Origin: Modestobacter altitudinis
GTDB taxonomy: Bacteria; Actinomycetota; Actinomycetes; Mycobacteriales; Geodermatophilaceae
DNA length: 64,000 nucleotides
Direction of reading: 5' to 3'
Assembly (NCBI RefSeq): GCF_005930475.1
Contig: NZ_SJEW01000012.1
Location: 1-64,000 of the forward strand
Part shown: positions 41,455 to 50,510 of the stretch, in pieces
Layout of the letters: every line of letters starts with the position of its first letter
Numbering within the stretch: position 1 is the stretch's first letter
Notes under the pieces: generated by a model
The model's database searches: none
Seen by the model: the letters and a program-made list of their open reading frames with translations, nothing else
Told to the model about the DNA's origin: nothing
Made by a program: the position numbers and the translations under genes

Positions 41455-42561
41455 ATGAAGACGCACGGAGCTGTGCTGCGCGGGCCCGGCGACTGGGAGG
41501 TCGTCGAGCTGGAGGTCCTGGACCCGGCGCCGGGCCAGGTGCTGGTCGAGATGGCCTACGCCGGCCTGTGCCACTCCGACGAGCACCTGCGCTTCGAGAG
41601 CCAGCGGTACCCGATCGTCGGCGGTCACGAGGGGGCCGGCACGGTGCTCGCGGTCGGCGAGGGGGTGCGGACGGTGCAGCCCGGCGACCACGTCGTCACC
41701 TCCTTCCTGCCCGCGTGCGGGCACTGCCGGTGGTGCGCGTCGGGCCGGTCGAACCTCTGCGACCTGGGCGCGACGATCGGCACCGGGCAGCTCCCCGACG
41801 GCACCTGGCCGTTCCGGCTGGACGGCGCGGAGGTCGGTGGCTTCTGCATGGTCGGTGCCTTCGCCCAGCACTCGCTGCTGTCGGAGTTCTCCTGCGTCAG
41901 GATCGAGCCCCACCTGCCGCTGGACGTCGCCGCGCTGATGGCCTGCAGCGTGCCGACCGGCTGGGGCTCGGCGGTGAACGCCGGCCCGGTGCGGCAGGGG
42001 GACGTCGTGGTCGTCGTCGGCACCGGCGGGGTGGGCTGCAACGCGGTGCAGGGCGCGGCGATGGCCGGTGCCGCGCAGGTCATCGCCGTCGACCCGGTCG
42101 AGTTCCGCCGCGAGTTCGCCCGCACGGTGGGTGCCACCCACGCGGTGGCCGGCACCGGGGAGGCCGCGGCGCTGGCCAAGGAGCTGTCCCGGGGCACCGG
42201 CGCGGACGTCGTCGTCCTGGCCACCGGCACCACCAGCCCGGAGGTGACCGGCGGCGCGTACCGCTGCCTGGGCAAGGGCGGCACGCTGGTGCTCACCGGA
42301 CTGGCCGACCACACGATGGACACCACGGTCGCGCTGCCGGGCAACATCACCACCGTCTTCGAGCAGCGGGTGCAGGGCGCGCTCTACGGGATGTGCAACG
42401 CCTACCGCGACATCCCGCGGCTGCTCCGGCTCTACGAGCAGGGGACGCTCAAGGTCTCCGAGCTCATCACCCGCCGGTACGCCCTCGACGAGGTCAACCA
42501 GGGCTACCAGGACCAGCGCGACGGCACGATCATCCGCGGGGTCCTGCAGCACGAGCACTGA
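41455..42561 (+). CDS. NDMA-dependent zinc alcohol dehydrogenase
   Basis: A 368-residue medium-chain dehydrogenase. YAGLCHSDEHLR holds the catalytic zinc cysteine, GGHEGAGTV the histidine, and PACGHCRWCASGRSNLC the four structural-zinc cysteines. VVVVGTGGVGCNAVQGAAMA is the NAD site. The overall pattern (GTWPFRLDGAEVGGFC, then ALYGMCNAYRDIPRLLRLYE) fits the Rxyl_3153/NDMA-dependent group, which keeps its cofactor tightly bound and passes electrons to mycofactocin-type carriers. GGAGA precedes ATG 41455. Confidence 0.88.
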   Translation: MKTHGAVLRGPGDWEVVELEVLDPAPGQVLVEMAYAGLCHSDEHLRFESQRYPIVGGHEGAGTVLAVGEGVRTVQPGDHVVTSFLPACGHCRWCASGRSNLCDLGATIGTGQLPDGTWPFRLDGAEVGGFCMVGAFAQHSLLSEFSCVRIEPHLPLDVAALMACSVPTGWGSAVNAGPVRQGDVVVVVGTGGVGCNAVQGAAMAGAAQVIAVDPVEFRREFARTVGATHAVAGTGEAAALAKELSRGTGADVVVLATGTTSPEVTGGAYRCLGKGGTLVLTGLADHTMDTTVALPGNITTVFEQRVQGALYGMCNAYRDIPRLLRLYEQGTLKVSELITRRYALDEVNQGYQDQRDGTIIRGVLQHEH

Positions 42562-42566
42562 CAGCC

Positions 42567-42607
42567 GCCCGCGAGGGGCCATGTTGGCCAACATGGCCCC
42601 TGCGGGC
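42567..42607 (+). terminator. Strong hairpin with 26-bp palindrome
   Basis: A perfect 26-bp palindrome at 42575-42600 (GGGGCCATGTTGG and its complement) is extended by GCCCGC/GCGGGC on the outside. It begins 6 bp after the alcohol dehydrogenase stop, before the HAD gene. A terminator is the likely role. Confidence 0.7.
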
Positions 42608-42640
42608 GTGAGGTGGTGGTCGGTTGGGCACCTCACGGGC

Positions 42641-43306
42641 ATGACTGAACCGACCATCGCCGTCCTGGACGTCGATGGCACCCTCGTCGACTCCAACTAC
42701 CAGCACGCCCTCGCCTGGTACCGCGCCCTGCGCGCGATGGGCGAGACGTTCCCGATCTGGCGGCTGCACCGGCTGATCGGCATGGGCGGCGACCAGGTCA
42801 TCCTGAGCCTGGGCGGCGAGGAGCTCGAGGAGCGGATCGGTGAGGAGGCGCGCAAGCGCCAGGGCGAGGAGGTCGACGCGCTGATCGGCGAGGTCGCGCC
42901 GCTCCCCGGTGCCCGGGACCTGCTGCTCGCCATCAAGGAGCGCGGCCACCGGCTGGTGCTGGCCAGCTCCGGTCAGCCGCGGCACGTCGACATCGCGGTC
43001 GGCCTGCTGGACGCCCGGGAGATCGCCGACGCGATCACCTCCAGCGAGGACGCCGAGGCGACCAAGCCGGCGCCGGACCTGCTGCAGGTGGCGCGGCAGA
43101 AGCTCGGCGCCTCCGCGGAGACCCACAGCGTGATGATCGGCGACTCGGTGTGGGACATCGAGGCGGCGAAGAACGCCGGCATGCCGGCGATCGCCGTCCG
43201 CTCCGGCGGGTTCGGGGACGACGAACTGCGCAACGCCGGCGCGATCTCCATCCACGACACCCCGGCCGACCTGATGGCCGCGCTGGACGACTCCCCGCTG
43301 GCCTGA
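42641..43306 (+). CDS. HAD-family phosphatase
   Basis: A 221-residue hydrolase. VLDVDGTLVDSNYQHALAWY is motif I with the nucleophilic aspartate, VLASSG motif II, KPAPDLLQ motif III with lysine, and MIGDSVWDIEAAKNAG motif IV with acidic pair. A helical cap lies between. Closest to phosphoglycolate phosphatase-like members. The ribosome binding site before ATG 42641 is poor. Confidence 0.88.
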   Translation: MTEPTIAVLDVDGTLVDSNYQHALAWYRALRAMGETFPIWRLHRLIGMGGDQVILSLGGEELEERIGEEARKRQGEEVDALIGEVAPLPGARDLLLAIKERGHRLVLASSGQPRHVDIAVGLLDAREIADAITSSEDAEATKPAPDLLQVARQKLGASAETHSVMIGDSVWDIEAAKNAGMPAIAVRSGGFGDDELRNAGAISIHDTPADLMAALDDSPLA

Positions 43307-43315
43307 CGCTGGGCC

Positions 43316-44035
43316 TCAGGCCGGCTGCGGGGCCAGCCGTGCGGCGGCCTCGGCGGCGGTGAGGCCGCTGGGCAGCAGCGGGCCGGTCATCGCCCGCAGG
43401 CCCAGTGTGCCGACCCGGGTCGGCAGGTCCGGCGTCTCGACGTCAGCCGGGACCGTGGCGACCCAGCCCCCGACCTCGGCCGCGGAGGTGCCGCGCAGCA
43501 CGCGCAGGGCGTGGTCCGGCCCGCCGGTCGCGCCCAACGACACGACGACGGCGTCGAGCGGCACCTCGGTGGGCAGCCCGCCGAGGTGCGTCCCCGGGCC
43601 GGGGTCGGTCAGCACCAGGCGGACCCCGGCGTCGTGCACCGCCCGCAGGACGGGCGCGTGCCGCAGCAGCTGCTCGGGGAAGCAGAGCGCCAACCGCTCG
43701 GGGGAGAGCCCGCCGGCGGCCAGCGCGTCGGCCACGTCCTCGGCGAGGGTCTCGGCCACCGTGAGGTCGCCGGGCAGCCGGACGCCAACGCCCACCGTGG
43801 CCGGGAACGCGGCGGCGTCCCGGCAGGCCTGCGTCAGCAGCCAGCGGCGCAGCACGCCCTGCACCCCGGCCCGCTCGGCGGCGGACCAGGCGTCGTCGGC
43901 CGGGAGGTCACCCCAGGTGGGGTGCACCCAGACGACGTCGGCCAGCAGCACGACCAGCCGGCCGGTGCCGACGTCGCGGAGCGCGTCGTAGCGGAGCTGG
44001 ACCTGGTGGAGCACGGGTGCGGACAGGAGCCTCAT
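43316..44035 (-). CDS. Catalytically dead EAL-like protein
   Basis: A 239-residue protein with only an EAL-fold region. Where active enzymes have E-A-L it reads DVVWVHPTWGDLP. The DDFG motif is TDPGPGTHLG, and the catalytic lysine and glutamates are not recognisable. The C-terminal TGPLLPSGLTAAEAAARL matches TGPVLPSGLTAAQVAALL of the 50511-53117 protein, so the two share a family. It may bind c-di-GMP or protein partners but should not hydrolyse c-di-GMP. GGAG precedes ATG 44035. Confidence 0.72.
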   Translation of the reverse strand: MRLLSAPVLHQVQLRYDALRDVGTGRLVVLLADVVWVHPTWGDLPADDAWSAAERAGVQGVLRRWLLTQACRDAAAFPATVGVGVRLPGDLTVAETLAEDVADALAAGGLSPERLALCFPEQLLRHAPVLRAVHDAGVRLVLTDPGPGTHLGGLPTEVPLDAVVVSLGATGGPDHALRVLRGTSAAEVGGWVATVPADVETPDLPTRVGTLGLRAMTGPLLPSGLTAAEAAARLAPQPA

Positions 44036-44137
44036 GTCCGCTCCATCGACCGGCACCCGGGCCGTCCTGAGACCCGGCGCACCGGGTTCACCCGCCTGCG
44101 CACGCCGGTCACCTGTTAGGGGTCACCCCCGGCGGCA

Positions 44138-45127
44138 TCAGCCGACGATGCCCTCCTGGAGCAGGGTGTACTCCGCCACCGTCGCCATCGGCGGCCGCTG
44201 GTCGACGGCGACCGCGGTGCTCGTCGGGACGAACCGGTCGCCGTCGTGGCTGAACTGCGTGAGCAGGCCGCCGGGCTCCAGCCGGCGGCCGTGCCGGCCC
44301 CGCTCGGCCCGGGCCAGCAGGGTGTTCACGATCTGCCCGGCCATCGTGCCCAGCGCCTGATCGGTCTGGTGCGAGTGGGTGCGGGTGCCCAGGTCGACCT
44401 GGGCCAGCCCGGACAGGCCGCAGACCTGCAGCAGGTCGATCAGCAGCCCCACCTCGACGCCGTAGGAGGACACGAACGGCACCTGCTCCAGGGCCGACCG
44501 GCGCCCGGCGTACTCCCCGCCGAGCGGCTGCACGAAGCCGGCGAGCTCCGGCCACAGCGCGTTGAGCAGCGGACGGGCGGTGAGCTCGGTGACCCGGCCG
44601 CCACCGGCCGGCCGGTGCTCGCCGTCGATGCTCAGCGGACGGGTGTAGCAGCCCTTGACGTAGTCGACCCGGGGGTCGGTCAGCAGCGGGGTGAGCAGCC
44701 CGGGTACGTAGTGGCCGACGTGGCCGAGCAGGTCGGAGTCCATGAAGACGACGAGGTCGCCGGTGGTGGCGGCCAGTGACTTCCACAACGCCTCGCCCTT
44801 GCCGCGGCGGTCGCCGTGGGAGGGCAGGACGTCGGCCGCGGCGACGACGTCGGCCCCGGCCGCCCGGGCCACCTCCGCCGTCCGGTCGCTGGAGTTCGAG
44901 TCGATGACGACCACCTCGTCGACCAGGGGGACGCCCTGCACCCAGCGTTCGACGAGATCTCGGACGAGGACGCCGACGGTCGCCTCCTCGTCCCGGGCGG
45001 GCAGGACGACGCTGATCCGGTGCCCGCCGCGGCGCTTGGCCGACAGCAGGGCGGGGACGTCGATCTCGGCCAGGGAGGTGGCCGACGTGGTGCGGTGCTC
45101 GAACCATGCGCGGGCGTCAGGTCGCAT
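44138..45127 (-). CDS. gpgS: Glucosyl-3-phosphoglycerate synthase-like GT
   Basis: A 329-residue GT-A glycosyltransferase. ISVVLPARDEEATVGVLVRD opens the fold, VVVIDSNSSDRTAEVARAAG follows, and VVFMDSDLLGHVGHYVPGLL gives the DxD metal site. GKGEALWKSL and YVKGCYTRPLSIDGEH are typical of GpgS, which joins UDP-glucose to 3-phosphoglycerate for methylglucose polymer or glucosylglycerate synthesis. ATG 45127 chosen; a GTG 18 bp upstream is also open. Mannosyl transfer is an alternative. Confidence 0.82.
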   Translation of the reverse strand: MRPDARAWFEHRTTSATSLAEIDVPALLSAKRRGGHRISVVLPARDEEATVGVLVRDLVERWVQGVPLVDEVVVIDSNSSDRTAEVARAAGADVVAAADVLPSHGDRRGKGEALWKSLAATTGDLVVFMDSDLLGHVGHYVPGLLTPLLTDPRVDYVKGCYTRPLSIDGEHRPAGGGRVTELTARPLLNALWPELAGFVQPLGGEYAGRRSALEQVPFVSSYGVEVGLLIDLLQVCGLSGLAQVDLGTRTHSHQTDQALGTMAGQIVNTLLARAERGRHGRRLEPGGLLTQFSHDGDRFVPTSTAVAVDQRPPMATVAEYTLLQEGIVG

Positions 45128-45376
45128 CCGCCCACTGTCGGGCACGTCGGCCGCCCTCCGCGCGTCGCCGGGGCGTCGTTCACATGAACTTCACGCGCCC
45201 TCGCGGTCGGGGTGGCAGGTCCGGCCCGACCGCAGCCGACCACCCGCGCGGTGGACGGCTGCGGTGGGTGGGGCCGGTGGTTGCGGTGGGGCGCGACCGG
45301 GGCGCCCCTGCCGGGCCGGCCGGTCCCACCGTCCTAGGTTCCTGCCGACCGGACCGGACGACGCGGGAGCGACCAG

Positions 45377-46765
45377 ATGAGCACGACCTCTCCGGCCCGC
45401 CGCGCGCGGGCCCGGCTGGGCCGGTTGACCGCGCTGCTGGCCGTCGTGCTGGTCACCGTGGTCGGCCTCGGCGCGCCGAGCGCCTCGGCGACCGCGTACC
45501 CCTCGCCGGCCGGCGGGACGCGCCAGGTGATCGGCTCGATCCTCACCCACTACCAGGCCCTCGGGGGCCCCGGTGGCGTGCTGGGCGGGCCGCTCACCGA
45601 CGAGCTGGCGACGCCGTCGCGGTACGGCCGGTACAACCACTTCGCCGCAGGGTCGGTGTACTGGTCGCCGGCCACGGGTGCGTGGTCGGTCGTCGGCGCC
45701 ATCCGCGACCGGTGGGCATGGCTCGGCTGGGAGGCCGGGCCGCTGGGCTACCCGATCACCGACGAGGGCATGACGCAGGGCGGCCGCGGGCGGTACGAGC
45801 TGTTCCAGGGCGGGGCCGTCTACTGGTCGCCCGGCACCGGCGCACACCAGGTCGGTGGCTCGATCTTCGGTCGGTACGACGCGCTGGGCCGGGAGGGCTC
45901 GGTCCTCGGCCTGCCGACCACCGACGAACTGAGCACCCCCAACGGGCTCGGCCGGTACAACCACTTCCAGGGCGGCTCGGTCTACTGGTCGCCGGCCAGC
46001 GGGGCACACGGCGTGTACGGCGCCATCCGCGACCGCTGGGCCGCGGCAGGCTGGGAGAGCTCGGCTCTCGGGTTCCCGGTCAGCGACGAGTACGCCGTCC
46101 CCGGGGGGCGGGCGCAGGACTTCCAGCGCGGTTCGATCAGCTGGACCCCGACGGGCGGCACCGTCGTCGGCGGCGCGACGCTGCCGCTGGGCGTCACGCC
46201 GCCCGGCAACCAGGTGATCACCGTGGTGGCGCCCTCGGCCGGCTCCAGCACCGCCACGGTCACCGCGTGGCAGCGCGGCCCGGGTGGCTGGTCCGCCGTC
46301 CTCGGCCCGGTGCCGGCCCGGGTCGGCAGTGCCGGGGTGGGCGCGGCCAGCGAGTCGTCGACCCGGACCCCGGCCGGCACGTTCTCCCTCACCACGGCGT
46401 TCGGGCGGGCCGGCAACCCGGGGACGGCGCTGCCCTACCGGGTGGTCGACCGGTCCGACTGGTGGGTGTCCGACACCGGCAGCCCGCTGTACAACGCCCC
46501 TGCGCGGTGCGCGCCGGGCACCTGCCCGTTCGACGAGCGGGCGGGGGAGAACCTGTACGCGGCCGGCGCCGTCTACGACAACGCGGTGGTCATCGACTAC
46601 AACCGCGCCCCGGTCGTCCGCGGCGCCGGGTCGGCGTTCTTCCTGCACATCTCCAACGGCGGGGCCACCGCCGGCTGCGTGGCCGTCGACCGCGGCGTCC
46701 TGCAGCAGCTGATGCGCTGGCTGGACCCGAACGCCGCCCCGGTGATCAGCATCGGCGTCGGCTGA
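45377..46765 (+). CDS. LGFP-repeat L,D-transpeptidase
   Basis: A 462-residue exported protein. Basic N-terminus then LTALLAVVLVTVVGLGAPSA gives a signal peptide. Residues about 50-260 hold four LGFP-like repeats (for example LGWEAGPLGYPITDE and AGWESSALGFPVSDE), a cell-wall-binding module. The C-terminal YkuD-type domain has FFLHISNGGATAGCVAVDRG with catalytic histidine and cysteine. It should form 3-3 peptidoglycan crosslinks or attach proteins. GGGAGCGA precedes ATG 45377. Stop is convergent with the next gene by 9 bp. Confidence 0.9.
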   Translation: MSTTSPARRARARLGRLTALLAVVLVTVVGLGAPSASATAYPSPAGGTRQVIGSILTHYQALGGPGGVLGGPLTDELATPSRYGRYNHFAAGSVYWSPATGAWSVVGAIRDRWAWLGWEAGPLGYPITDEGMTQGGRGRYELFQGGAVYWSPGTGAHQVGGSIFGRYDALGREGSVLGLPTTDELSTPNGLGRYNHFQGGSVYWSPASGAHGVYGAIRDRWAAAGWESSALGFPVSDEYAVPGGRAQDFQRGSISWTPTGGTVVGGATLPLGVTPPGNQVITVVAPSAGSSTATVTAWQRGPGGWSAVLGPVPARVGSAGVGAASESSTRTPAGTFSLTTAFGRAGNPGTALPYRVVDRSDWWVSDTGSPLYNAPARCAPGTCPFDERAGENLYAAGAVYDNAVVIDYNRAPVVRGAGSAFFLHISNGGATAGCVAVDRGVLQQLMRWLDPNAAPVISIGVG

Positions 46766-46774
46766 CGCCCCGGC

Positions 46775-48919
46775 TCAGCCGTTCGGGGTGAGGACGCCGA
46801 CCTCGGCCGGCGTCCCGAGGGGCGCGGGGTGGCCCAGGCCGGTCAGCCAGCTTCGCAGCACCCGGTGCAGCTGCTCGGCGCCGACCACCTCGCCCGGGTC
46901 GCCGAACTCCCGCGGGTGCACCAGGAACCCGTGCTGCTGCGGGCCGCCCAGCGCACCGTGCGAGCCGACGTGCGGCTCGAACGGCGAGGCCTCGTCGGTG
47001 ACCGGGTCGTAGCGGCTGTTGACCACGACGTCGGGGCAGGTCCGGAACGACGACACCCGGGCGACCAGGGTGGCAGCGTGCTCGCCGTAGGCGGCCAGCG
47101 GGTCCTCGCCGATCACCACCCCGGTGCGCAGCCGGTGCAGCCCGTCCCGGCCGAGCACCACCGGGCCGAACTCCTCGGACTGCACGAGCAGGAACCCGAT
47201 GCCGGCGTGGTCGACGAGCGTGGGGAGCAGGTGCGGCCAGCGCCGCTCGATCGTCTCCAGCGGCACCCGGCCGGGCAGGTCGGCGAAGCAGACCTGCGCC
47301 ATGTGCCCGGACACGCTGACGACGACGCCGGGAGCGACCCGGGTGACCGCGCCGGCTACGCCCACCGGCGTGACCTCCTCGGCCGCACCGCCCGGGGAGA
47401 CCCGGTCGCGCAGCCGCCGGGCGATGAACCCGCTGCTCTCGGCGAGGGCGGAGGTCACCTGCCAGGACTCGGCCGGCCGCCGGCTGTCGCTCACCGGGGC
47501 GGGCGGGAGCAGGCCGAGCAGCCGGCGCCGCGGCTCCGGGGGAACGGCGCCGCACAGCCGCCCGACCAGCTGCTCGACGGTCTCACCGAACCGGTCGGCG
47601 AAGGTCTGGCCCTGGGTCTGCCCGTGGTCGGACAGGCACACCAGGTGGTAGGGGCGGGGGGCCAGCTGGGCCGCGCGGGCGAGCCGGCCGATCTGCTGGT
47701 CGATGTGGCGCAGCACCTCGAGGGTGTCGAACCGCTCGATCCCGGAGTGGTGGGCCACCTCGTCGTAGCCCACGAAGTCGGCGTAGACGACCGGCCGGCC
47801 GGCGAGCATGTCCTCCAGGACGGCGTTGACCACGACGTCCCGGATGAGCACCGTCGACCCGACCCGGGCCAGGGGGTAGATGCCGCCGCGCTTCACCCGC
47901 GGCCGGACGTCGGCCCGGCGCTGCCGGGCGGCGGCGGCCAGCTCGCGGTAGACCTCGACCAGCGCGACGCCGAGGGTGCGCAGCGCGTTGACCGGGTTGG
48001 CGAAGTAGGCGTAGTACCCGGCGCCGATCCGGTCCCGGCTGCGCCGCTCCCGCCGCGACCCCCGGCCGACGACGACCGCCAGCGAGCTCATCGTCAGCGA
48101 GACGTGCGCGGCGTCGCCGGTGAAGAGGTTGCCGCGCCCCGCGCCGTCCCCGGCCAGCAGCCCGCTGCCGTCGGAGTGCCGGCGTTCGATCTCGGCGGCG
48201 TCCTCGGGGTGGGAGACCGAGACGACCCGGTCGCGCTCCTTGTCGTACCAGCGGAACCCGACGATGCCGGAGTTCGAGCCCTGCAGGATGCCGGCCTGGC
48301 TGGCGCCGGTCTGCGAGCTCCAGTCGGTGTGCCAGGTGCGCAGCACGTGGGTGTCGGCGCGCAGCCAGGCCGCCAGGGTGGGCATCGAGCCGTCCCGGAC
48401 CGCGCGCCGGGCGACCGCGTGCCCCAGCCCGTCGATCTGCAGGAAGACCACGCCGTGCGGGAGCTCGCCGCTGCCGGCGCCGGCGCCGGCGCCGCGGCGG
48501 CGGGCGCGGCGGAAGAAGACCTCGTCCTCGTTGACCGCCAGCACGCTGCTGATCACCCCGGCGATGGCGGCCATGACCACCGCGACGACGACGCTGGTGG
48601 AGAACGAGTGCACCCGGACGCCGGGGATCGCGTAGAAGATCGCCAGCACACCCGCGCCCATGATCAGGAAGCTGCCCAGGCCGAGGGTGAAGAAGGCGAT
48701 CGGCAGCGCCACCCGCATGACCAGCGGCCAGCCGACCGCGGCGAGCACCCCGAGCAGCAGCGCGGCGACGGGGGGCTGCCACCACGAGGTCATCGCGAAC
48801 CCGGACAGCCAGTCGTCGAGGACGACCAGCGCGCCGGTGACGAAGGCCCACACCAGCACCACCCGGGCCAGCGTCCGGCCGGTCCGCAGCACCCGGCCGG
48901 GGGAGCGGGCCTCGCTCAC
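46775..48919 (-). CDS. Membrane alkaline-phosphatase-fold phosphodiesterase
   Basis: A 714-residue protein. About four hydrophobic segments (residues 15-135) precede a type I phosphodiesterase/nucleotide pyrophosphatase-like domain: GVVFLQIDGLGHAVARRAVR has the metal aspartate, THVLRTWHTDWSSQTGASQA the nucleophile region, and HLVCLSDHGQTQGQTFADRF the second metal site. YADFVGYDEVAHHSGIER adds the remaining ligands. GTG 48919 overlaps the DedA stop as GTGA. Last gene of the five-gene operon beginning at 55807. Substrate may be a lipid or cell-wall phosphodiester. Confidence 0.82.
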   Translation of the reverse strand: MSEARSPGRVLRTGRTLARVVLVWAFVTGALVVLDDWLSGFAMTSWWQPPVAALLLGVLAAVGWPLVMRVALPIAFFTLGLGSFLIMGAGVLAIFYAIPGVRVHSFSTSVVVAVVMAAIAGVISSVLAVNEDEVFFRRARRRGAGAGAGSGELPHGVVFLQIDGLGHAVARRAVRDGSMPTLAAWLRADTHVLRTWHTDWSSQTGASQAGILQGSNSGIVGFRWYDKERDRVVSVSHPEDAAEIERRHSDGSGLLAGDGAGRGNLFTGDAAHVSLTMSSLAVVVGRGSRRERRSRDRIGAGYYAYFANPVNALRTLGVALVEVYRELAAAARQRRADVRPRVKRGGIYPLARVGSTVLIRDVVVNAVLEDMLAGRPVVYADFVGYDEVAHHSGIERFDTLEVLRHIDQQIGRLARAAQLAPRPYHLVCLSDHGQTQGQTFADRFGETVEQLVGRLCGAVPPEPRRRLLGLLPPAPVSDSRRPAESWQVTSALAESSGFIARRLRDRVSPGGAAEEVTPVGVAGAVTRVAPGVVVSVSGHMAQVCFADLPGRVPLETIERRWPHLLPTLVDHAGIGFLLVQSEEFGPVVLGRDGLHRLRTGVVIGEDPLAAYGEHAATLVARVSSFRTCPDVVVNSRYDPVTDEASPFEPHVGSHGALGGPQQHGFLVHPREFGDPGEVVGAEQLHRVLRSWLTGLGHPAPLGTPAEVGVLTPNG

Positions 48920-49644
48920 GGCCGCTCGCAGCGCGCGTCGTCCCCGTGCACCTTCGCCTGCGAGAGCGCGTCGTCCTCCGGTTTCGGCGCCGAAACCGCA
49001 GCCGGGTTCGGCGCCGAAACCGCAGCCGGGTTCGGCGCCGGGACCGGGGCGGTCTTCTTCCTGCGGTGGGCGGAGACCAGGTTCAGCACGATGCCGACCA
49101 GCAGCACGAGCAGCGTCGCGATCAGCGTGGCGAGCAGCGGGGAGTCGAAGATGCCGCCGCTGACCACGCCGAGCAGCGCGTAGGCGACCGCCCAGACCAG
49201 CGCCGCGGCGAAGGACGCCGGCAGCAGCCGCCGCCACGGGTAGGCCAGCGCCCCGGCGGCCAGCAGCACCGGGATCCGGCCGGCGGGCAGCAGCCGGCCG
49301 ACGACGACGATCTGCCAGCCGTGCCGGCGGAACTGCTCGCGCACCTCGTCGATCCGGTCGGCGTGCTGGCCGCGGGCGACCCAGCGGACCGCTGCCGGGC
49401 CGCCGAACCGGCAGATGCTGAAGGTGATGACGTCGCCGGCGAAGGCGCCGAGCGTGGCCAGCAGGACGACGAGCGGCAGCGACAGGTGGTCGGTGGTCAG
49501 CGCGACCGCCGCCGCAGCGCCGACGACCGCCCCGGTGGGCACCACCGGGACGACGGAACCCAGCAGCACCCCGCCGAGGAGGACCGGGTAGCCCAGCGAG
49601 CTGCCGTCGGTCCAGCTCGCGGCCAGCACGGCCGGCGTGCTCAC
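48916..49644 (-). CDS. DedA-family membrane protein
   Basis: A 242-residue protein with about five hydrophobic segments. FAGDVITFSICRFGGPAAVR and VVVGRLLPAGRIPVLLAAGA are DedA/VTT marks; these proteins are implicated in lipid flipping. The C-terminal tail APNPAAVSAPNPAAVSAPKP is encoded by the 24-bp repeat array at 48979-49040, an insertion of repeat DNA into coding sequence. GTG 49644 overlaps the preceding stop. Confidence 0.85.
   Translation of the reverse strand: MSTPAVLAASWTDGSSLGYPVLLGGVLLGSVVPVVPTGAVVGAAAAVALTTDHLSLPLVVLLATLGAFAGDVITFSICRFGGPAAVRWVARGQHADRIDEVREQFRRHGWQIVVVGRLLPAGRIPVLLAAGALAYPWRRLLPASFAAALVWAVAYALLGVVSGGIFDSPLLATLIATLLVLLVGIVLNLVSAHRRKKTAPVPAPNPAAVSAPNPAAVSAPKPEDDALSQAKVHGDDARCERP
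48979..49040. repeat. 24-bp palindromic repeats inside dedA tail
   Basis: About three units with 24-bp spacing, each around TTCGGCGCCGAA or TTCGGCGCCGGG, separated by ACCGCAGCCGGG. The core and period match the array at 36955-37066. Because 24 is divisible by three, the units are read as an APNPAAVS repeat without breaking the dedA frame. Confidence 0.8.
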
Positions 49645-50501
49645 GCGGCGCCCCCGGAGTCCACCGGCGCCGGCAGCACCACCGCCGACCCGGGCGCGGT
49701 GAGCGCCACGTGCGTCGCCGGCGCGGCGGCGGTGACCGCGGCAGAGAACCGGCGCGGCGGCTCGGTCAGCAGCGCGCGCATCCGCGCCCGCCACGGGCTG
49801 GGCAGCGAGGTCAGCCCGGCGACGGCGAAGGTGCCCCAGTGCACCGGGACGGCGACCTCCGGGCGGAGCCGCTGCACCGCCGCGGCCGCCCCGGCGGGGT
49901 CCAGGTGCCCGGGGCCCAGCGAGGGACCCCAGCCCCACACCGGCAGCAGCGCGACGTCGATGCCCTCGGCGCCCAGGTCGGTCATGCCCGCGAAGAGGTC
50001 GGTGTCGCCGGCGGCGTACACGGTCGTCCCGTCGCCGGAGAGCAGGTGCCCGACCGCCGGGGCGTGCGGGCCGTGGGTGAGCCGCGGACCCCAGCGGTGT
50101 GCGGCGTGGTCGGCGTGGGTGGCGGCCACGGTGAGCCCGCCGTCGGTGAGGCTCTCGCCCGGAGCCAGCTCCTCCACCGCGGTGAAGCCGTGCCGGGTCA
50201 GCCACCGGCCGGCACCGCGCGGGACGACGACCGGGGTGCTCCGGCCGAGCAGCCGCAGCGAGCGCAGGTGCAGGTGGTCGTTGTGCAGGTGGGAGATGAG
50301 CACCAGGTCCACCCCGGCCCACGACGACGGGGTCAGCGGTGTCACCACCCGGCGCAGCGGGCCCAGCCGGACGGTGAGCAGCGGGTCGGTGAGCACGGTC
50401 TTCCCGGCCAGCTCCGCCCGCACCGTCGAGTGACCGAGGAAGTGCAGGCGCGGAGGGGTCACCGGCCCAGTATCGGCGCTGATCACGACCCTGGTCACCA
50501 C
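49641..50501 (-). CDS. Metallo-beta-lactamase-fold hydrolase (UlaG-like)
   Basis: A 286-residue protein: RLHFLGHSTVRAELAGKTVL, ISHLHNDHLHLRSLRLLG (metal HxHxDH), VYAAGDTDLFAG with the aspartate and PVHWGTFAVAG with the last histidine. Group members are lactonases, phosphodiesterases or N-acyl-phosphatidylethanolamine hydrolases. GTG 50501, 9 bp after the previous stop, is chosen; GTG 50462 also fits the fold. It lies between c-di-GMP proteins and DedA in one operon. Confidence 0.85.
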   Translation of the reverse strand: MVTRVVISADTGPVTPPRLHFLGHSTVRAELAGKTVLTDPLLTVRLGPLRRVVTPLTPSSWAGVDLVLISHLHNDHLHLRSLRLLGRSTPVVVPRGAGRWLTRHGFTAVEELAPGESLTDGGLTVAATHADHAAHRWGPRLTHGPHAPAVGHLLSGDGTTVYAAGDTDLFAGMTDLGAEGIDVALLPVWGWGPSLGPGHLDPAGAAAAVQRLRPEVAVPVHWGTFAVAGLTSLPSPWRARMRALLTEPPRRFSAAVTAAAPATHVALTAPGSAVVLPAPVDSGGAA

Positions 50502-50510
50502 TCGTCCGGC

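Noticed and set aside
45178-45189. GTTCACATGAAC palindrome in the gpgS-transpeptidase gap
   Set aside because: Only a 5-bp half-site with no promoter context; too weak to call an operator.
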